A stretch of DNA of 64,000 bases from Comamonas sp. 26 (GCF_002754475.1 NZ_PEFL01000002.1:496001-560000), one strand, 5' to 3'; shown: positions 48,001 through 57,255, counted from the first letter of the stretch. The notes: generated from the sequence alone by a model not told the origin. Numbers and translations are program-made.

Positions 48001-48869
48001 CACTGAGCTGGCACCTGCCGATCAACTCGCGATGGGCGCTGGAAGTGGATAGCGATTACATCAGGCGCACAGTCAACAACCGCGACTTCATCCAGCAACC
48101 TTCCTCTGAACATGCCATTGGACTAAGGTTGCGTCGCATAACGCAGAGCTCGACCACAGATTTTCTGATAGGTGAACGTCGCAGTCTTGACACCTACCAC
48201 CCTGTGCAGGCCTCGCATAGTCGATCTTTTGGCAATCGCTGGACGCTTCGGGGCTCGCTCGGTAAAGATCTGAGCATGCAAGATTCGCTGGCCATGCGCA
48301 TGGGCGGCATGAAAGACCGAGCCTCAATGGGGACCACATATCAGCTCTCGCGGCAAGATCAGCTGGGGCTGGAGTTTGCAAGCGAACGCTATTTCGTTCA
48401 GACCGGGGCACGCGTAGGGTCTGGCCGGCACACCACGCTTCAATACACGCACACCTACCGAAGCGAAGCCCCGAACATTGAGTTTGGTGCCTTCACCTCG
48501 TGGCATAGCTACAGCCGCACAGACCCTGCGTTGCTGACTGGGCGTGATGCCAGCATTCTTCGCTACCTGCCCAATGAGACAACCCCCAGTATTGATTACC
48601 TGCTACCCAACAATTTCCGATTCTCGGGGCTACAGATATCCACCAATATGCGCTATTCGCAAGACTACACGCGCAGCCTGCGCCCCTTTGCCAGCCTCGC
48701 GTTGACGAATCACAGCCTCAACGGCTCCGGGTATGACTTTCGACTGGGTGTCGCCGGCAGTGTCCTGGGCTCTGACCACCTGATGGCTGCTATCAACTTT
48801 TCCAAATCCGGTCTCAACACTACCGGCACCACCCGTGAACTGCAGCTCATCTACCGACTTCACTATTGA
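44952..48869 (+). CDS. pelB: Outer-membrane Pel exporter PelB
   Basis: A 1305-residue protein from the first GTG (44952), somewhat longer than the 1193 of P. aeruginosa. An N-terminal membrane segment (LWLIALLAVLISGALWLLF, about 42-60) is followed by a long helical region of TPR repeats that in the known system scaffolds PelA, then a C-terminal beta-strand-rich part from about residue 1030 (alternating segments ending ELQLIYRLHY) for the 16-strand barrel. The frame overlaps pelA by about 100 bases; GTG codons at 44952, 44967 and 45018 are candidate starts and none has a clear ribosome site. Confidence 0.9.
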   Translation: MPLRPVRPQIDLSSAPSKVLKTVPNSKPNVARSDRPSTIPLWLIALLAVLISGALWLLFPKESLERQLANTLDDSELSLNYLTNLLKSDPGNEHLQALLIAKQQRQIEIKRAAEEASRQVLPSAAEMAWKRWQELYVRYQEAEKLSSKSTRQIEQLRPEVLQALRGIPRQGLSQEQMLYLASSSLVLHDIPLAMNLYEELAALHPEADSKSKVYADASRQLLGFSEYESASQLLQKASKTTQDSKQARQYLIEALQVLQSGNRAKDALALAESNADILGNDPETLRKLIDLARAAGQPAAAEKYVKQLLKFSLLQQWQGLETDVVAFSIAPTQAFDDGAWSLQPVMWQYAGWSMQKTAAATEKPKSPAPLLAFDDKTYKLAYDVFLENKNLEDAWRIAQAAVKQAPQDAAWRERLAKVSEWLGRPQIALDNWLFIAQSTQREDAWQSVLRLSPGLFDNNALAAGIKHQLTKRPNDHALLLSLIQAYERQGNPQLAIDYLQRHTETPESLAALAQLATRAGQNKLALSTWKRLLQDPAQRTPANVMPAASIALLEGEPDLGLRWLEDSQSRVPPQMQDEADYWRFMGSLAQRQRDERVATLAYRKLLDTSSADISDYDALINIMLRNNREEAAQLSLRAWEKFHDLRHLTQAFYLLEDKDDWSQLGNQLRQALATPETAERLKKQPAFFHVQGLYYERTNRPAQAREAFLSGLALAPDSTQLQQALLWLLIDTQDAASLKPLLARVEEVWAKDPSMHSALAAANQSLSRPAIALQRYLRPQAQDHHDDFLWMMNYADALEQNQQADLAWRLRRKLWIRQLQQTSLPPQKSPVREWLTPQGLNKVQQQARNRLLLNQSYGDDELVLLRELMRMDLASSERKEYSAAAAELAIAWLQDKGEYAAERGYLWQQYARSRSKQANAPLWAQITAALAEKDTAQAGALLERHGENLPRHDHVNAAVMVGDLRLAQTVGFEAMVNQPDDDEQHSSLTEQLLAVSPFAEYGLTQRHLTGINETEQSLSWHLPINSRWALEVDSDYIRRTVNNRDFIQQPSSEHAIGLRLRRITQSSTTDFLIGERRSLDTYHPVQASHSRSFGNRWTLRGSLGKDLSMQDSLAMRMGGMKDRASMGTTYQLSRQDQLGLEFASERYFVQTGARVGSGRHTTLQYTHTYRSEAPNIEFGAFTSWHSYSRTDPALLTGRDASILRYLPNETTPSIDYLLPNNFRFSGLQISTNMRYSQDYTRSLRPFASLALTNHSLNGSGYDFRLGVAGSVLGSDHLMAAINFSKSGLNTTGTTRELQLIYRLHY

Positions 48870-48887
48870 GACTTTAAGGAGCCAACT

Positions 48888-49439
48888 ATGAATTCCCTCC
48901 CCACCTTCGCATCACGCATCCGCATGCTCGCTGGTGTCAGCCTCCTGAGCCTCCTGACTGCCTGCTCCACCATCGACCGGGGCAGCTCTCCCAGCCTCGT
49001 TAAAGATGCGTCCTGGGCCGTTCTACCGTTTGACAATCACACAGAAACGCCTATGGCCGGCAGTCGCGCCGAAAGCATTGCCACAGCCTTGCTTCATGCG
49101 CGCGGTGTGGGTTCAGTCAAGCGCTATACCGGTGATGCTCAACAGGAGTCATTGTTTGACGGCCAGAACGGAAAACGCCGCGAAGATGCGTTGAGCTGGG
49201 CACGTAGCGAGGGGGTTCGCTACGCATTGCTAGGTGCAGTGGATGAATGGCGCTACAAGGTAGGAGTGGATGGCGAACCTGCCGTCGGCGTGGCGTTAGA
49301 AATTGTTGATGTCAGCGAAGGAAAAACCGTGTGGAGCGGTGCAGGTGGCAAAAGCGGTTGGAGCCGCGAAGCTTTATCCGCCGTCGGCCAAAAATTGATC
49401 CGGGATTTGCTGGGCACCGGCATCGCCAACGCACGCTAA
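48888..49439 (+). CDS. pelC: Pel outer-membrane lipoprotein PelC
   Basis: Dodecameric funnel at the inner face of the outer membrane that guides Pel into PelB. The 183 residues have a lipoprotein signal with lipobox LLTAC (C26), then the small alpha/beta domain. It follows pelB by 18 bases, with TAAGGAG as ribosome site. The size matches the 172 residues of the Pseudomonas protein; sequence similarity beyond context is modest. Confidence 0.88.
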   Translation: MNSLPTFASRIRMLAGVSLLSLLTACSTIDRGSSPSLVKDASWAVLPFDNHTETPMAGSRAESIATALLHARGVGSVKRYTGDAQQESLFDGQNGKRREDALSWARSEGVRYALLGAVDEWRYKVGVDGEPAVGVALEIVDVSEGKTVWSGAGGKSGWSREALSAVGQKLIRDLLGTGIANAR

Positions 49440-49466
49440 GAATCGGTTCAATCAGGACAGCAGACT

Positions 49467-50837
49467 ATGCATTCTCAAGAAATACCTGTAACCGCCAATG
49501 CAGCCGACTCAGTACAAAGAATCCGAACCTCCGATGAGTTCAAAGGCTCCCCACTTGGCAAGCTCACGGTAGTCAGCGAGAAGCCTTGGGTCATCGTTGC
49601 CGAAACTGTCCTGATTCCCGCATTCGCCCTGCTCCTGGGCTATCTCGTGAATCGCCCGGATCCTTTGTGGATTAATGCGGATTTTCCGTGGGCCTGGTTC
49701 GCACCCATGATTATTGCCCTGCGCTACGGCCCTATTGCGGGCCTTTTCTCGGCAGGCATTCTTCTGCTGGGGTGGGCTGGTTTGAATCAGCAGGATTTCA
49801 GCCAATTTCCACAGCAGTATTTTCTCGGCGGCCTGATCATGGTCATGATCGTCGGCGAGGTATCCAGCGTCTGGCGCAACCATCTGCGCAGAGCACAGAC
49901 GGCTCGTCATTATCAGGATCAGCGCCTGGAGCAACTCGTTCGCCAGCACTATCTGCTGCGCCTGTCGCATGACCAGCTGGAGCAGCAATTGATTGGTCAG
50001 CCTGTCTCCATGCGCGACGCACTGCACCAGCTGCGCGACCTCAAGGGCACGACCAGTGATGCGCAAACGCTGCTGAACTTGCTCTCCCAGTTCTGCCAAA
50101 TCAATGTGGCGAGCATTGTGCCTTTTCGCAGCGGCCGCCTGAGCGATCAAAGCATCGCTCAAATTGGCGGTGCCCGATCCATCAATCAAGATGATGCGCT
50201 GGTTCAGCAAGCCCTCTCCACACAATCTCTGTGCCATATCTCTCGCAGCTTGAAAGATGGCCAGAACACCAGCTATGTCGTTGCCGCCCCCCTGCTTGAT
50301 CTCTCGGGTGAGATGTACGGCATGCTGGTCGTGGAAGAGATGCCCTTCTTCGCCCTGCAAGAAGAGACTTTGCAAACCGTCAACCTTTTGCTGGGCTACT
50401 ACACCGACAGCATTGCGGCCAACAATCTCGCCCAGCCCTTGTTGCAAGTACACCCAGAGTGCCCACCCCAGTTCGCCTTCGAGTTGCAGCGCATGGAGCA
50501 TGTGCTCCAATCGAGCCAGCTGCCCAGCATCGTCCTGGCACTACAGCTCTCACCCAAAGCCATCGCGTTGGACATGCCTCAGTTCATCATGCGCATGGAA
50601 CGCATGCTGGATCAATCCTGGCTCCTTGAGGGCCGTGAAAAATCCGTGCTGGCCATCCTCATGCCGCTTGGATCCTTCGCTTCCAGCGAAGGCTTTCTGA
50701 ACCGCCTCTCAACCCGACTCGAGCAACGAGGCTTTCACTCTATCGAGGAGGCCGGGATTATTCCCCACACTCTCCCGATTCAAAAAAATGGTTCCATGCG
50801 GGTTCTTGATGAGATTGTCAGAATCGCCCATGCCTAA
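49467..50837 (+). CDS. pelD: Cyclic-di-GMP receptor PelD
   Basis: Inner-membrane regulator that activates the Pel synthase when cyclic-di-GMP binds. The 456 residues (455 in P. aeruginosa) show about four hydrophobic helices (residues 40-135), a short linker, a GAF domain (about 185-315) and a degenerate GGDEF-like domain with no GG(D/E)EF motif. RMLD at 379-382 sits where the Pseudomonas inhibitory-type site RxxD (367-370) lies. Ribosome site AGGAC upstream. Its last 8 bases overlap pelE. Confidence 0.92.
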   Translation: MHSQEIPVTANAADSVQRIRTSDEFKGSPLGKLTVVSEKPWVIVAETVLIPAFALLLGYLVNRPDPLWINADFPWAWFAPMIIALRYGPIAGLFSAGILLLGWAGLNQQDFSQFPQQYFLGGLIMVMIVGEVSSVWRNHLRRAQTARHYQDQRLEQLVRQHYLLRLSHDQLEQQLIGQPVSMRDALHQLRDLKGTTSDAQTLLNLLSQFCQINVASIVPFRSGRLSDQSIAQIGGARSINQDDALVQQALSTQSLCHISRSLKDGQNTSYVVAAPLLDLSGEMYGMLVVEEMPFFALQEETLQTVNLLLGYYTDSIAANNLAQPLLQVHPECPPQFAFELQRMEHVLQSSQLPSIVLALQLSPKAIALDMPQFIMRMERMLDQSWLLEGREKSVLAILMPLGSFASSEGFLNRLSTRLEQRGFHSIEEAGIIPHTLPIQKNGSMRVLDEIVRIAHA

Positions 50838-51852
50838 CATCCTGTTTTTCATCTCAGCCGTTCTGCTTGAAATCCTTGCATGGAGCGGCCTGCAGCTGTT
50901 CAACAAGGCTGCAGACAGCGTACTGATGACTTACTTCATCGTGCACGCTGTGGCTAGCATTCTTTTTGCATTCAGCATGCGCCCCCTGATCCTCGCATCA
51001 CACCGGCTGCGCGAGCACCGACTGGCCTTGCTCGGTCTTGTTGCCCTGGTGTCGTTCACTATCCCCATTGCAGGAGCGGCAGGCTGCCTTATCGCAACTC
51101 TTGTCCTGTATCGCTACCGAAATCAAGATTCATTCACGAAGTTCCCTTCGGTGACTTTGCCTGAATTTGATCAGCACCAGTCCAGCAGCAACAGCCGCAG
51201 ACCTTCGGGACTGAAAACGTTTTTGTCCAATCAAAGTGTTCCGACTCCATCGCGCATGCGCGCCATGGTGGCATTGAGCAATGTCTCTGGCCGACTCGCA
51301 TCGCCCATGCTGCGAACAGCCCTCAGTGACTCCAACGATGATTTGCGCCTGCTCGCATACAGCATGCTTGACAACAAAGAGCAGCAAATTAGCCAAGCTA
51401 TTCATGATTCGCAGCAAGCTCTGGAGCGCGCACATAAAAACGAAGGTGTCTCTCCACTCGGACCTCAAGGCATTCAGGCGTCTTGGGCTCTTTCAGATCT
51501 TTACTGGGAAATGATTTACCAAGGCATCGCTCAAAGCGATGTCCGTGAGCACGCAATCGCCCAGTCTCTGCATTACTGCCTTGCCGTTCTGCAGGAGCAG
51601 CCCGACAACGCATTGCTCACCCTGCGCAAAGGCAGGTTGATGCAATTGCGTAAAGACTACAAGCAGGCACAAGACGCCTACGAAGCCGCACTGGAGCAAG
51701 GACTGCCTGCAGCTCGCGTCATTCCCTATCTGGCTGAGATTTATTTTCTGCAGCACGACTATTCAAAAACTCAGCGACTCATGCAAATGCTTGACCCCGC
51801 TCAAGCCCCGCAAAACCTGCGATCCAGCATGAAGTATTGGAGTGCTGCATGA
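50830..51852 (+). CDS. pelE: Pel inner-membrane protein PelE
   Basis: Membrane protein with helical repeats that joins PelD, PelF and PelG. Start ATG at 50830 overlaps the pelD stop by 8 bases and gives 340 residues (329 in P. aeruginosa). Hydrophobic segments lie at about 3-25, 30-55 and 70-90, followed by a soluble region with TPR-like units in the second half (ALLTLRKGRLMQLRKDYKQA). Overlaps pelF by 4 bases (ATGA). Confidence 0.9.
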   Translation: MPNILFFISAVLLEILAWSGLQLFNKAADSVLMTYFIVHAVASILFAFSMRPLILASHRLREHRLALLGLVALVSFTIPIAGAAGCLIATLVLYRYRNQDSFTKFPSVTLPEFDQHQSSSNSRRPSGLKTFLSNQSVPTPSRMRAMVALSNVSGRLASPMLRTALSDSNDDLRLLAYSMLDNKEQQISQAIHDSQQALERAHKNEGVSPLGPQGIQASWALSDLYWEMIYQGIAQSDVREHAIAQSLHYCLAVLQEQPDNALLTLRKGRLMQLRKDYKQAQDAYEAALEQGLPAARVIPYLAEIYFLQHDYSKTQRLMQMLDPAQAPQNLRSSMKYWSAA

Positions 51853-53399
51853 ACGCCCCCATCCCCAAAACCCAGCAGGCCGATATTGCGCTGCTGCTGG
51901 AAGGCACCTACCCGTATGTCAGCGGAGGCGTCTCCAGCTGGGTACAGCAAATTTTGCAGGCATACCCGCAATACAAGTTCGCGATCGTTTTCCTCGGTAG
52001 CAAGCGTGAAGACTATGCAGAGTTTCGCTACAAATTACCTGCCAATGTCGTTCATTTCCAGGAACACTTTCTCTACGATGGTCTGAGCAGCACGGAAGAA
52101 CCAGTGACTGTCAAAGGCAGTGCGCAAGAGTTCGAAAAAATCAGAAAATTCCTGTCCTCTCTTGCAACCTGCGACGAATCGAGGGAAGCCAGGCAGAAAA
52201 TCCTGGATGAAATGCTGGCTATCACGCAAGCAATCCGTCCCAACGGCGGCATACCGCTGGACGATTTTCTGCACAGCGAAGAAGCCTGGAACCTGATCCG
52301 GGACAGCTACCGGCGCCACTGCACTGATCCGTCCTTTGTCGATTTTTTCTGGACAGTGCGCATCATGTTCAAGCCCCTGTGGCTACTTTCAGAAATTGCC
52401 GAAAACCTGATTCCCGTACGTATTCTGCATACCGTTTCCACCGGCTACGCTGGCTTTCTGGGAGGGCTGTTGCACCACCAGCGCCAGTTGCCCCTGATTC
52501 TTTCGGAGCACGGCATCTACACCAAAGAACGACAAATCGACTTGCTGAAAAGCTCCTGGATTAGGGACAACCGCAACCTCTTTCAGCGCGACCCCATGGA
52601 GGTCTCGTTCTTCCGTCAGATGTGGATTCAGTTCTTTGAATGGATGGGACGCTTTTGCTACAACGCCGCCAACCCCATCATTGCGCTCTACGAAGCCAAC
52701 CGCCTGCGCCAGATCAGTGATGGCGCCGAAGCCAAGCGCACACGCAACGTACCCAATGGAATACGCCTCGAACGATTTGTGCCCTTGCGCAGCATGAGAG
52801 CCGCGACGACTCCACCGGTGCTGTGCCTGATCGGCCGTGTCGTTCCCATCAAGGACATCAAGACCTTTATCCGCTCCATGCGCCGCATCGTAAACAAGCT
52901 GCCTCAGGCTCAGGCCTGGATTGCAGGCCCTACGGATGAAGATCCCAGCTATGTGCAGGAATGCAAAAACCTGGTCGCCAGCCTCAGCTTGCAAGATCAC
53001 GTCAAATTCCTGGGCATGCAACGCATCGAAGACCTGATGCCTCTCGTGGGTCTTGTCGTCCTGTCTTCAGTCAGTGAAGCACTCCCCCTCGTCATCCTTG
53101 AAGCTCAGGCCTCTGGTGTCCCCGTGGTCAGCACCGATGTGGGCTCCTGCAGTCAGTTGATCAACGGCCTCGACGAAGCCGACCAGGCTCTGGGCAGTTG
53201 CGGCCGCATTGTTGGTATTGCCAACCCTGAAGCACTTGCCGATGCGTCGCTGGAGTTGCTGACGGACTCTCAGAAATGGCAGGAAGCCAGCGCTGCAGGC
53301 ATTGCCCGTGTGGAGCGCTACTACACCGACGACTTGCTCTTTGATCGTTATCGCCAGATTTACGACAACGCGCTCGACTCATCTCGGGAGGCCCACTAA
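51849..53399 (+). CDS. pelF: Pel polysaccharide glycosyltransferase PelF
   Basis: Cytoplasmic GT-B enzyme of family GT4 that makes the Pel chain from UDP-sugars (mainly UDP-GalNAc). The 516-residue protein starts near EGTYPYVSGGVSSW (donor/acceptor N-domain) and has the retaining EX7E motif at E410 and E418 (SEALPLVILEAQASG). The ATG at 51849 overlaps the pelE stop (ATGA); a frame starting 12 bases earlier is less likely. Stop overlaps pelG start by one base. Confidence 0.95.
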   Translation: MNAPIPKTQQADIALLLEGTYPYVSGGVSSWVQQILQAYPQYKFAIVFLGSKREDYAEFRYKLPANVVHFQEHFLYDGLSSTEEPVTVKGSAQEFEKIRKFLSSLATCDESREARQKILDEMLAITQAIRPNGGIPLDDFLHSEEAWNLIRDSYRRHCTDPSFVDFFWTVRIMFKPLWLLSEIAENLIPVRILHTVSTGYAGFLGGLLHHQRQLPLILSEHGIYTKERQIDLLKSSWIRDNRNLFQRDPMEVSFFRQMWIQFFEWMGRFCYNAANPIIALYEANRLRQISDGAEAKRTRNVPNGIRLERFVPLRSMRAATTPPVLCLIGRVVPIKDIKTFIRSMRRIVNKLPQAQAWIAGPTDEDPSYVQECKNLVASLSLQDHVKFLGMQRIEDLMPLVGLVVLSSVSEALPLVILEAQASGVPVVSTDVGSCSQLINGLDEADQALGSCGRIVGIANPEALADASLELLTDSQKWQEASAAGIARVERYYTDDLLFDRYRQIYDNALDSSREAH

Positions 53400-54772
53400 T
53401 GGCTGGCATTGGATTTGAACTGCGCCACATGCTGCGCAAAAACACGCTGTCCAGCGTGCTGCAGGCCTATGCATACGCAGGCGTGATTGGCTCAGGCCCC
53501 TGGGTTTTTTCCATCATCGGCGTCCTGCTGGTGGGGATCTTCAGCGTTGGCGTGATTGCACCGCCGCTGCTTATCACACAGTTTCAGACCTCCGTCACCT
53601 ATCTGGTGGCGTTCAGCCTGATTCTGACGGGACCGGCTCAGCTGGCATTTACACGCTTCATCTCAGACCGCCTTTTCCTCAAGCAAGACAGCGTCGTTCT
53701 GCCCAATCTGCACGGGCTGCTGCTGGTGATTGTGGCGCTTGCGGCCATGTTCGGTGGCATTACGCTGTTCACCTTGCTGAGTGAGCAAAGCTTTCTGTAC
53801 CGCATCCTGATGCTGGCGAGCTTCACATTGATGTGCATGGTCTGGACCATGGCCGTGCTGCTATCGGGCCTCAAGCAATACAAGGCCATCACGGCGCTGT
53901 TTGCCTTTTGCTACGCGCTGATCGTGGTACTGGCACTGCCACTGCGTCACTGGGGGCTTGAGGGTCTGCTAATCAGCTTTATCTGCGGCCATGCACTATT
54001 GGTTGCAGGTATGTGGTCGCTCATTTTGAAAAGCTTCCCTCTGCCCGAGCGCTGGATCTCCTTCGATTTCAGCAAGCGCTCGATGATCTTCCCCTCCCTG
54101 CTTGCCATTGGTCTGCTCTACAACATGGCGATTTGGATGGACAAGATCATGTTCTGGTATTTCTTACCAACATCCCAGCCCATCATTGGCGGCCTGCGCG
54201 CCTCGTTGATTTACGACATTCCGGTCTTCCTCTCCTACCTCTCCATCATTCCAGGAATGGCAGTATTTCTGGTGCGCATTGAGACGGATTTTGTGGAGTA
54301 CTACGATAAGTTTTTCAATGCCGTACGTGAAGGCGGCTCTCTGGAATTCATCGAGTCCATGCGCAATGAAATGGTTTACTCCATTCAGACAGGCCTGAGT
54401 GAAATTGCCAAGATTCAAACCATTGCCGTTCTGGTGACTTTTGTCGCTGGGCCAGCCTTGCTTGAGCTGCTTGGAATCTCTCAACTTTACCTGCCACTAT
54501 TGCATGTCCAGGTGGTCGGAACCGGGCTGCAGGTCGGTGTCATGGCCGTGCTTAATATTTTTTTCTACCTCAATGAGCGCCGCATCATTTTGATGCTCTG
54601 CACCTTGATGCTGGTACTCAATATCGCGTTCACCGCCATTTCTCTGGCACTTGGCGCGGCCTTCTACGGCTATGGCTTCACGCTAGCCATGCTAGTGACT
54701 TTGTGTGTAGGACTGGTGTGCCTCACACGCTCCATGGACAGACTGGAGTACAGAACCTTCATGCTGCAATAA
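53399..54772 (+). CDS. pelG: Pel inner-membrane transporter PelG
   Basis: Polytopic MATE-like/Wzx-type membrane protein of 457 residues (456 in P. aeruginosa) that with PelD and PelE forms the synthase and moves the polymer across the inner membrane. The start MAGIGFELRHMLRKNTLSSVLQAY is the family N-terminus. About 12 hydrophobic helices follow. TAATG overlap couples it to pelF. Ends 10 bases before a strong terminator, closing the pel operon. Confidence 0.94.
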   Translation: MAGIGFELRHMLRKNTLSSVLQAYAYAGVIGSGPWVFSIIGVLLVGIFSVGVIAPPLLITQFQTSVTYLVAFSLILTGPAQLAFTRFISDRLFLKQDSVVLPNLHGLLLVIVALAAMFGGITLFTLLSEQSFLYRILMLASFTLMCMVWTMAVLLSGLKQYKAITALFAFCYALIVVLALPLRHWGLEGLLISFICGHALLVAGMWSLILKSFPLPERWISFDFSKRSMIFPSLLAIGLLYNMAIWMDKIMFWYFLPTSQPIIGGLRASLIYDIPVFLSYLSIIPGMAVFLVRIETDFVEYYDKFFNAVREGGSLEFIESMRNEMVYSIQTGLSEIAKIQTIAVLVTFVAGPALLELLGISQLYLPLLHVQVVGTGLQVGVMAVLNIFFYLNERRIILMLCTLMLVLNIAFTAISLALGAAFYGYGFTLAMLVTLCVGLVCLTRSMDRLEYRTFMLQ

Positions 54773-54782
54773 AGGTGGCATA

Positions 54783-54828
54783 AAAAAGCCCTTGGCCCGG
54801 TGCAAGTTGAACAGGCCAAGGGCTTTTT
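54783..54828. terminator. Terminator after pelG, bidirectional
   Basis: AAAAAGCCCTTGGCC pairs perfectly with GGCCAAGGGCTTTTT over 15 bp around a 16-base loop. It faces the convergent mutarotase-like gene. Confidence 0.85.
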
Positions 54829-54843
54829 AATTTCAAAGAGGTA

Positions 54844-55728
54844 TCAGTAGCTCTTCAGCGTTTGTGCAGCCTGCCAGCACTGGCCGGGCGCCACAACCAC
54901 GGCGGCATTAATGGCCGCGGCTTCTACACACAGCATGTGCTGCCAGCTGTCCGCTTCCATGTCTTTGAGCGTGGCGCAGAGCGCGGGGCCGGGGTTCCAG
55001 ACCACGGTTTCGCGCCAAGGCTCGTCTTGCGCAATCTCCAGCCATGGCTGGCCTGCTGCCTGTAGCTGCAAAGCATCAGCCGCACGGGGATAGACGCGAT
55101 CGGTCTCAGCGCCAAAGCGCACTGCGCCTTGCTGCGTGATGTGGGTATCGGGCACTACCGCTGCAGCATCCCAGTAGGTCAGGCCTTGCAGACCATGCAA
55201 ACTGGCTTGCTCAACCTGCGGCACACGCAGGTAGCTGTGCAGGGCTGCGGTAAAAGACAAATCTTGCAGACCACGGTTATGCACAGCCAGTTGCACGCTC
55301 AGCGAACCGGGCTTGAGCTGCACCGTCAACAGCGCTTCAAAGGCATGCGGCCAGACGGCCCGCGACTCTTCGCTGTCCTTCAGTCGCAAAATGAGCTGAA
55401 CGCCGTCCTCGCCCCAGGGCAAGGCGGCATCGGCCGACCAGTGGGAGACCCGCGCAAAGCCATGCTTGACCAAGGAGCCGCGCTGGTTGAACTGGGGAAA
55501 GCAGACGGGAATGCCGCCGCGAATGGCGGTCTGTCCGTCATGCGCCGCCTTGGAGCTGAGGAACAAGCGCTCCTCGCCACGGCTCACCCATGACAGCACC
55601 TGTGCACCTTGCAAGCTGACCAAAGCAGAATCGCCTTGGGCCAGCTTTAAAGCGATAGCAGGCAGCCCTTGCCAGTCAACGGCTTGGGCCTGAAAAGCTA
55701 CATCAGTCACCCGCCAGCTCGTCGGCAC
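54844..55728 (-). CDS. D-hexose-6-phosphate mutarotase-like protein (YeaD family)
   Basis: A 294-residue protein of the galactose mutarotase fold. Seen: [16 protein letters not shown] (active-site region), ALHSYLRVP with histidine, and [15 protein letters not shown] motif [11 protein letters not shown] near the end; these mark the glucose-6-phosphate 1-epimerase type. It follows hisA on the same strand. The frame starts with GTG at 55728, overlapping hisA by 26 bases; a second GTG at 55710 would overlap by 8. Role in sugar metabolism is inferred from the family; no link to Pel is proven. Confidence 0.88.
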   Translation of the reverse strand: MPTSWRVTDVAFQAQAVDWQGLPAIALKLAQGDSALVSLQGAQVLSWVSRGEERLFLSSKAAHDGQTAIRGGIPVCFPQFNQRGSLVKHGFARVSHWSADAALPWGEDGVQLILRLKDSEESRAVWPHAFEALLTVQLKPGSLSVQLAVHNRGLQDLSFTAALHSYLRVPQVEQASLHGLQGLTYWDAAAVVPDTHITQQGAVRFGAETDRVYPRAADALQLQAAGQPWLEIAQDEPWRETVVWNPGPALCATLKDMEADSWQHMLCVEAAAINAAVVVAPGQCWQAAQTLKSY

Positions 55729-56446
55729 GCTCTTGGCCTGCTGCGAAGTCCAGATCGCCGGTGTAAATAGCGCGACCGCAGATCACGCCCTCGATACCTT
55801 CGCTCTCTACCGCGCAAAGGGCTTCGATGTCCGCCATGCCCGCCAGACCGCCCGAGGCGATGACAGGAATCTTCAGCGCTTGGGCCAGCTTGACGGTGGC
55901 ATCCACATTGATGCCGGTCAACATGCCGTCGCGGCCGATGTCGGTATAGATGATGGATTCCACGCCCCAGCCTTCAAAGCGCTTGGCGGTCTCGATCACA
56001 TCCTGGCCCGTGAGCTTGCTCCAGCCATCGATGGCGACCTTGCCGTCCTTGGCATCCAGACCCACGATGATGTGGCCGGGGAAAGCGCTGCAGGCGTCTT
56101 GCAGAAAGCCGGGGTTCTTCACGGCAGCCGTGCCGATGATGAGGTATTCGATACCCAGATCGATATAGCGCTCAATCGTGTCCAGATCACGAATGCCGCC
56201 GCCCAGTTGCACGGGGATCTCGCCATCCACCGCCTTGAGAATGCTCTTGATGGCACCCAGGTTCTTGGGCTGGCCCGCAAAAGCGCCATTCAAGTCCACC
56301 AGATGCAAACGACGTGCACCGGCTTCAAGCCACTTGGTGGCCATGGCAGCGGGATCTTCGCCGAAGGTAGTGGACTGGTCCATATCACCCTGAATGAGGC
56401 GAACGCAGTGGCCGTCCTTGAGGTCGATAGCGGGGATGAGCAACAT
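55703..56446 (-). CDS. hisA: ProFAR isomerase
   Basis: Converts ProFAR to PRFAR in histidine synthesis by Amadori rearrangement. The 247 residues form a TIM barrel; the start [17 protein letters not shown] has the catalytic aspartate, and the second catalytic aspartate is in [13 protein letters not shown]. It lies 59 bases after hisH. The gene and hisF would normally be neighbours; here the pel locus lies between them. Confidence 0.97.
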   Translation of the reverse strand: MLLIPAIDLKDGHCVRLIQGDMDQSTTFGEDPAAMATKWLEAGARRLHLVDLNGAFAGQPKNLGAIKSILKAVDGEIPVQLGGGIRDLDTIERYIDLGIEYLIIGTAAVKNPGFLQDACSAFPGHIIVGLDAKDGKVAIDGWSKLTGQDVIETAKRFEGWGVESIIYTDIGRDGMLTGINVDATVKLAQALKIPVIASGGLAGMADIEALCAVESEGIEGVICGRAIYTGDLDFAAGQERADELAGD

Positions 56447-56505
56447 GATGGTGGTCTGCTAGCAAAGATGGCCGTCTGAGTTGGCCAGTGCATAAAGAAA
56501 AAACT

Positions 56506-57174
56506 TCAGGGCTTCCAGCCCAGGAAGTTGCGGAACAACGCCAGCCCCTGATCCGAGCTTTTCTCGGGGTGGAACTGGGTTGCGAAAATATTATCGCGTG
56601 CAACGGCACATGCAAAGAGGCCGCCGTAATCTGTCTCGGCGGCACAATGCTCGCCTTGTTGCACCTGCGCATAAAAGCTGTGCACAAAGTAGTAGAAGCT
56701 GCCATCAGGAATGCCCGCCCACAGCGCATGGGGCTGGCCGCCCTGCAGCTTTTGCGATACCTGGTTCCAGCCCATCTGCGGCACTTTGAAGCGGCTGCCA
56801 TCGGCCTGAGTACGGTCTGCCAGATCAAACTTGCGCACATTGCCGGGGATCAGCCCCAGCCCTGGCACATCGCCTTCATCGCTGTGATCCAGCAGCATCT
56901 GCATGCCCACGCACACGCCAAACAGCGGCTTATTGGCAGCCGCATCCAGCACGGCGGGTTGCAGGCCGGACTCGCGCAGCTCGCGCATGCAGTCGGGCAT
57001 GGCGCCCTGACCGGGCAGGACCACGCGGTTGGCGGCGTAGACCACATCAGGGTCGGCTGTGACGACCACATCCCAGCCAGTATCGGCAGCAGCCGTGCGC
57101 ACCGCCTGCGAAACCGAGCGCAGATTGCCCATGCCGTAATCGACGACTGCCACGGTGTTGTTCTTCAAATTCAT
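56506..57174 (-). CDS. hisH: Imidazole glycerol phosphate synthase, glutamine amidotransferase subunit
   Basis: Class I amidotransferase that releases ammonia from glutamine and passes it to HisF. The 222 residues have the nucleophile C88 in FGVCVGMQ, and the histidine-glutamate pair in QFHPEKS near the end. The start [17 protein letters not shown] is the family start. Located 81 bases after hisB, a gap that holds a palindromic repeat. Confidence 0.97.
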   Translation of the reverse strand: MNLKNNTVAVVDYGMGNLRSVSQAVRTAAADTGWDVVVTADPDVVYAANRVVLPGQGAMPDCMRELRESGLQPAVLDAAANKPLFGVCVGMQMLLDHSDEGDVPGLGLIPGNVRKFDLADRTQADGSRFKVPQMGWNQVSQKLQGGQPHALWAGIPDGSFYYFVHSFYAQVQQGEHCAAETDYGGLFACAVARDNIFATQFHPEKSSDQGLALFRNFLGWKP

Positions 57175-57250
57175 AGCATTTACCGCTTGTGAATAGTAGC
57201 GTTCAACATGGTTTTATATTCAAATCCATATTGAACAGGCGCTAGCCGCT
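57175..57250. repeat. Palindromic intergenic repeat, ATAGC/AGCGC family
   Basis: Fills the gap between hisB and hisH. On the minus strand GTTCAATATGG pairs with CCATGTTGAAC (one G-U), and TAGCG/CGCTA lies outside it. Confidence 0.55.
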
Positions 57251-57255
57251 CTTGT

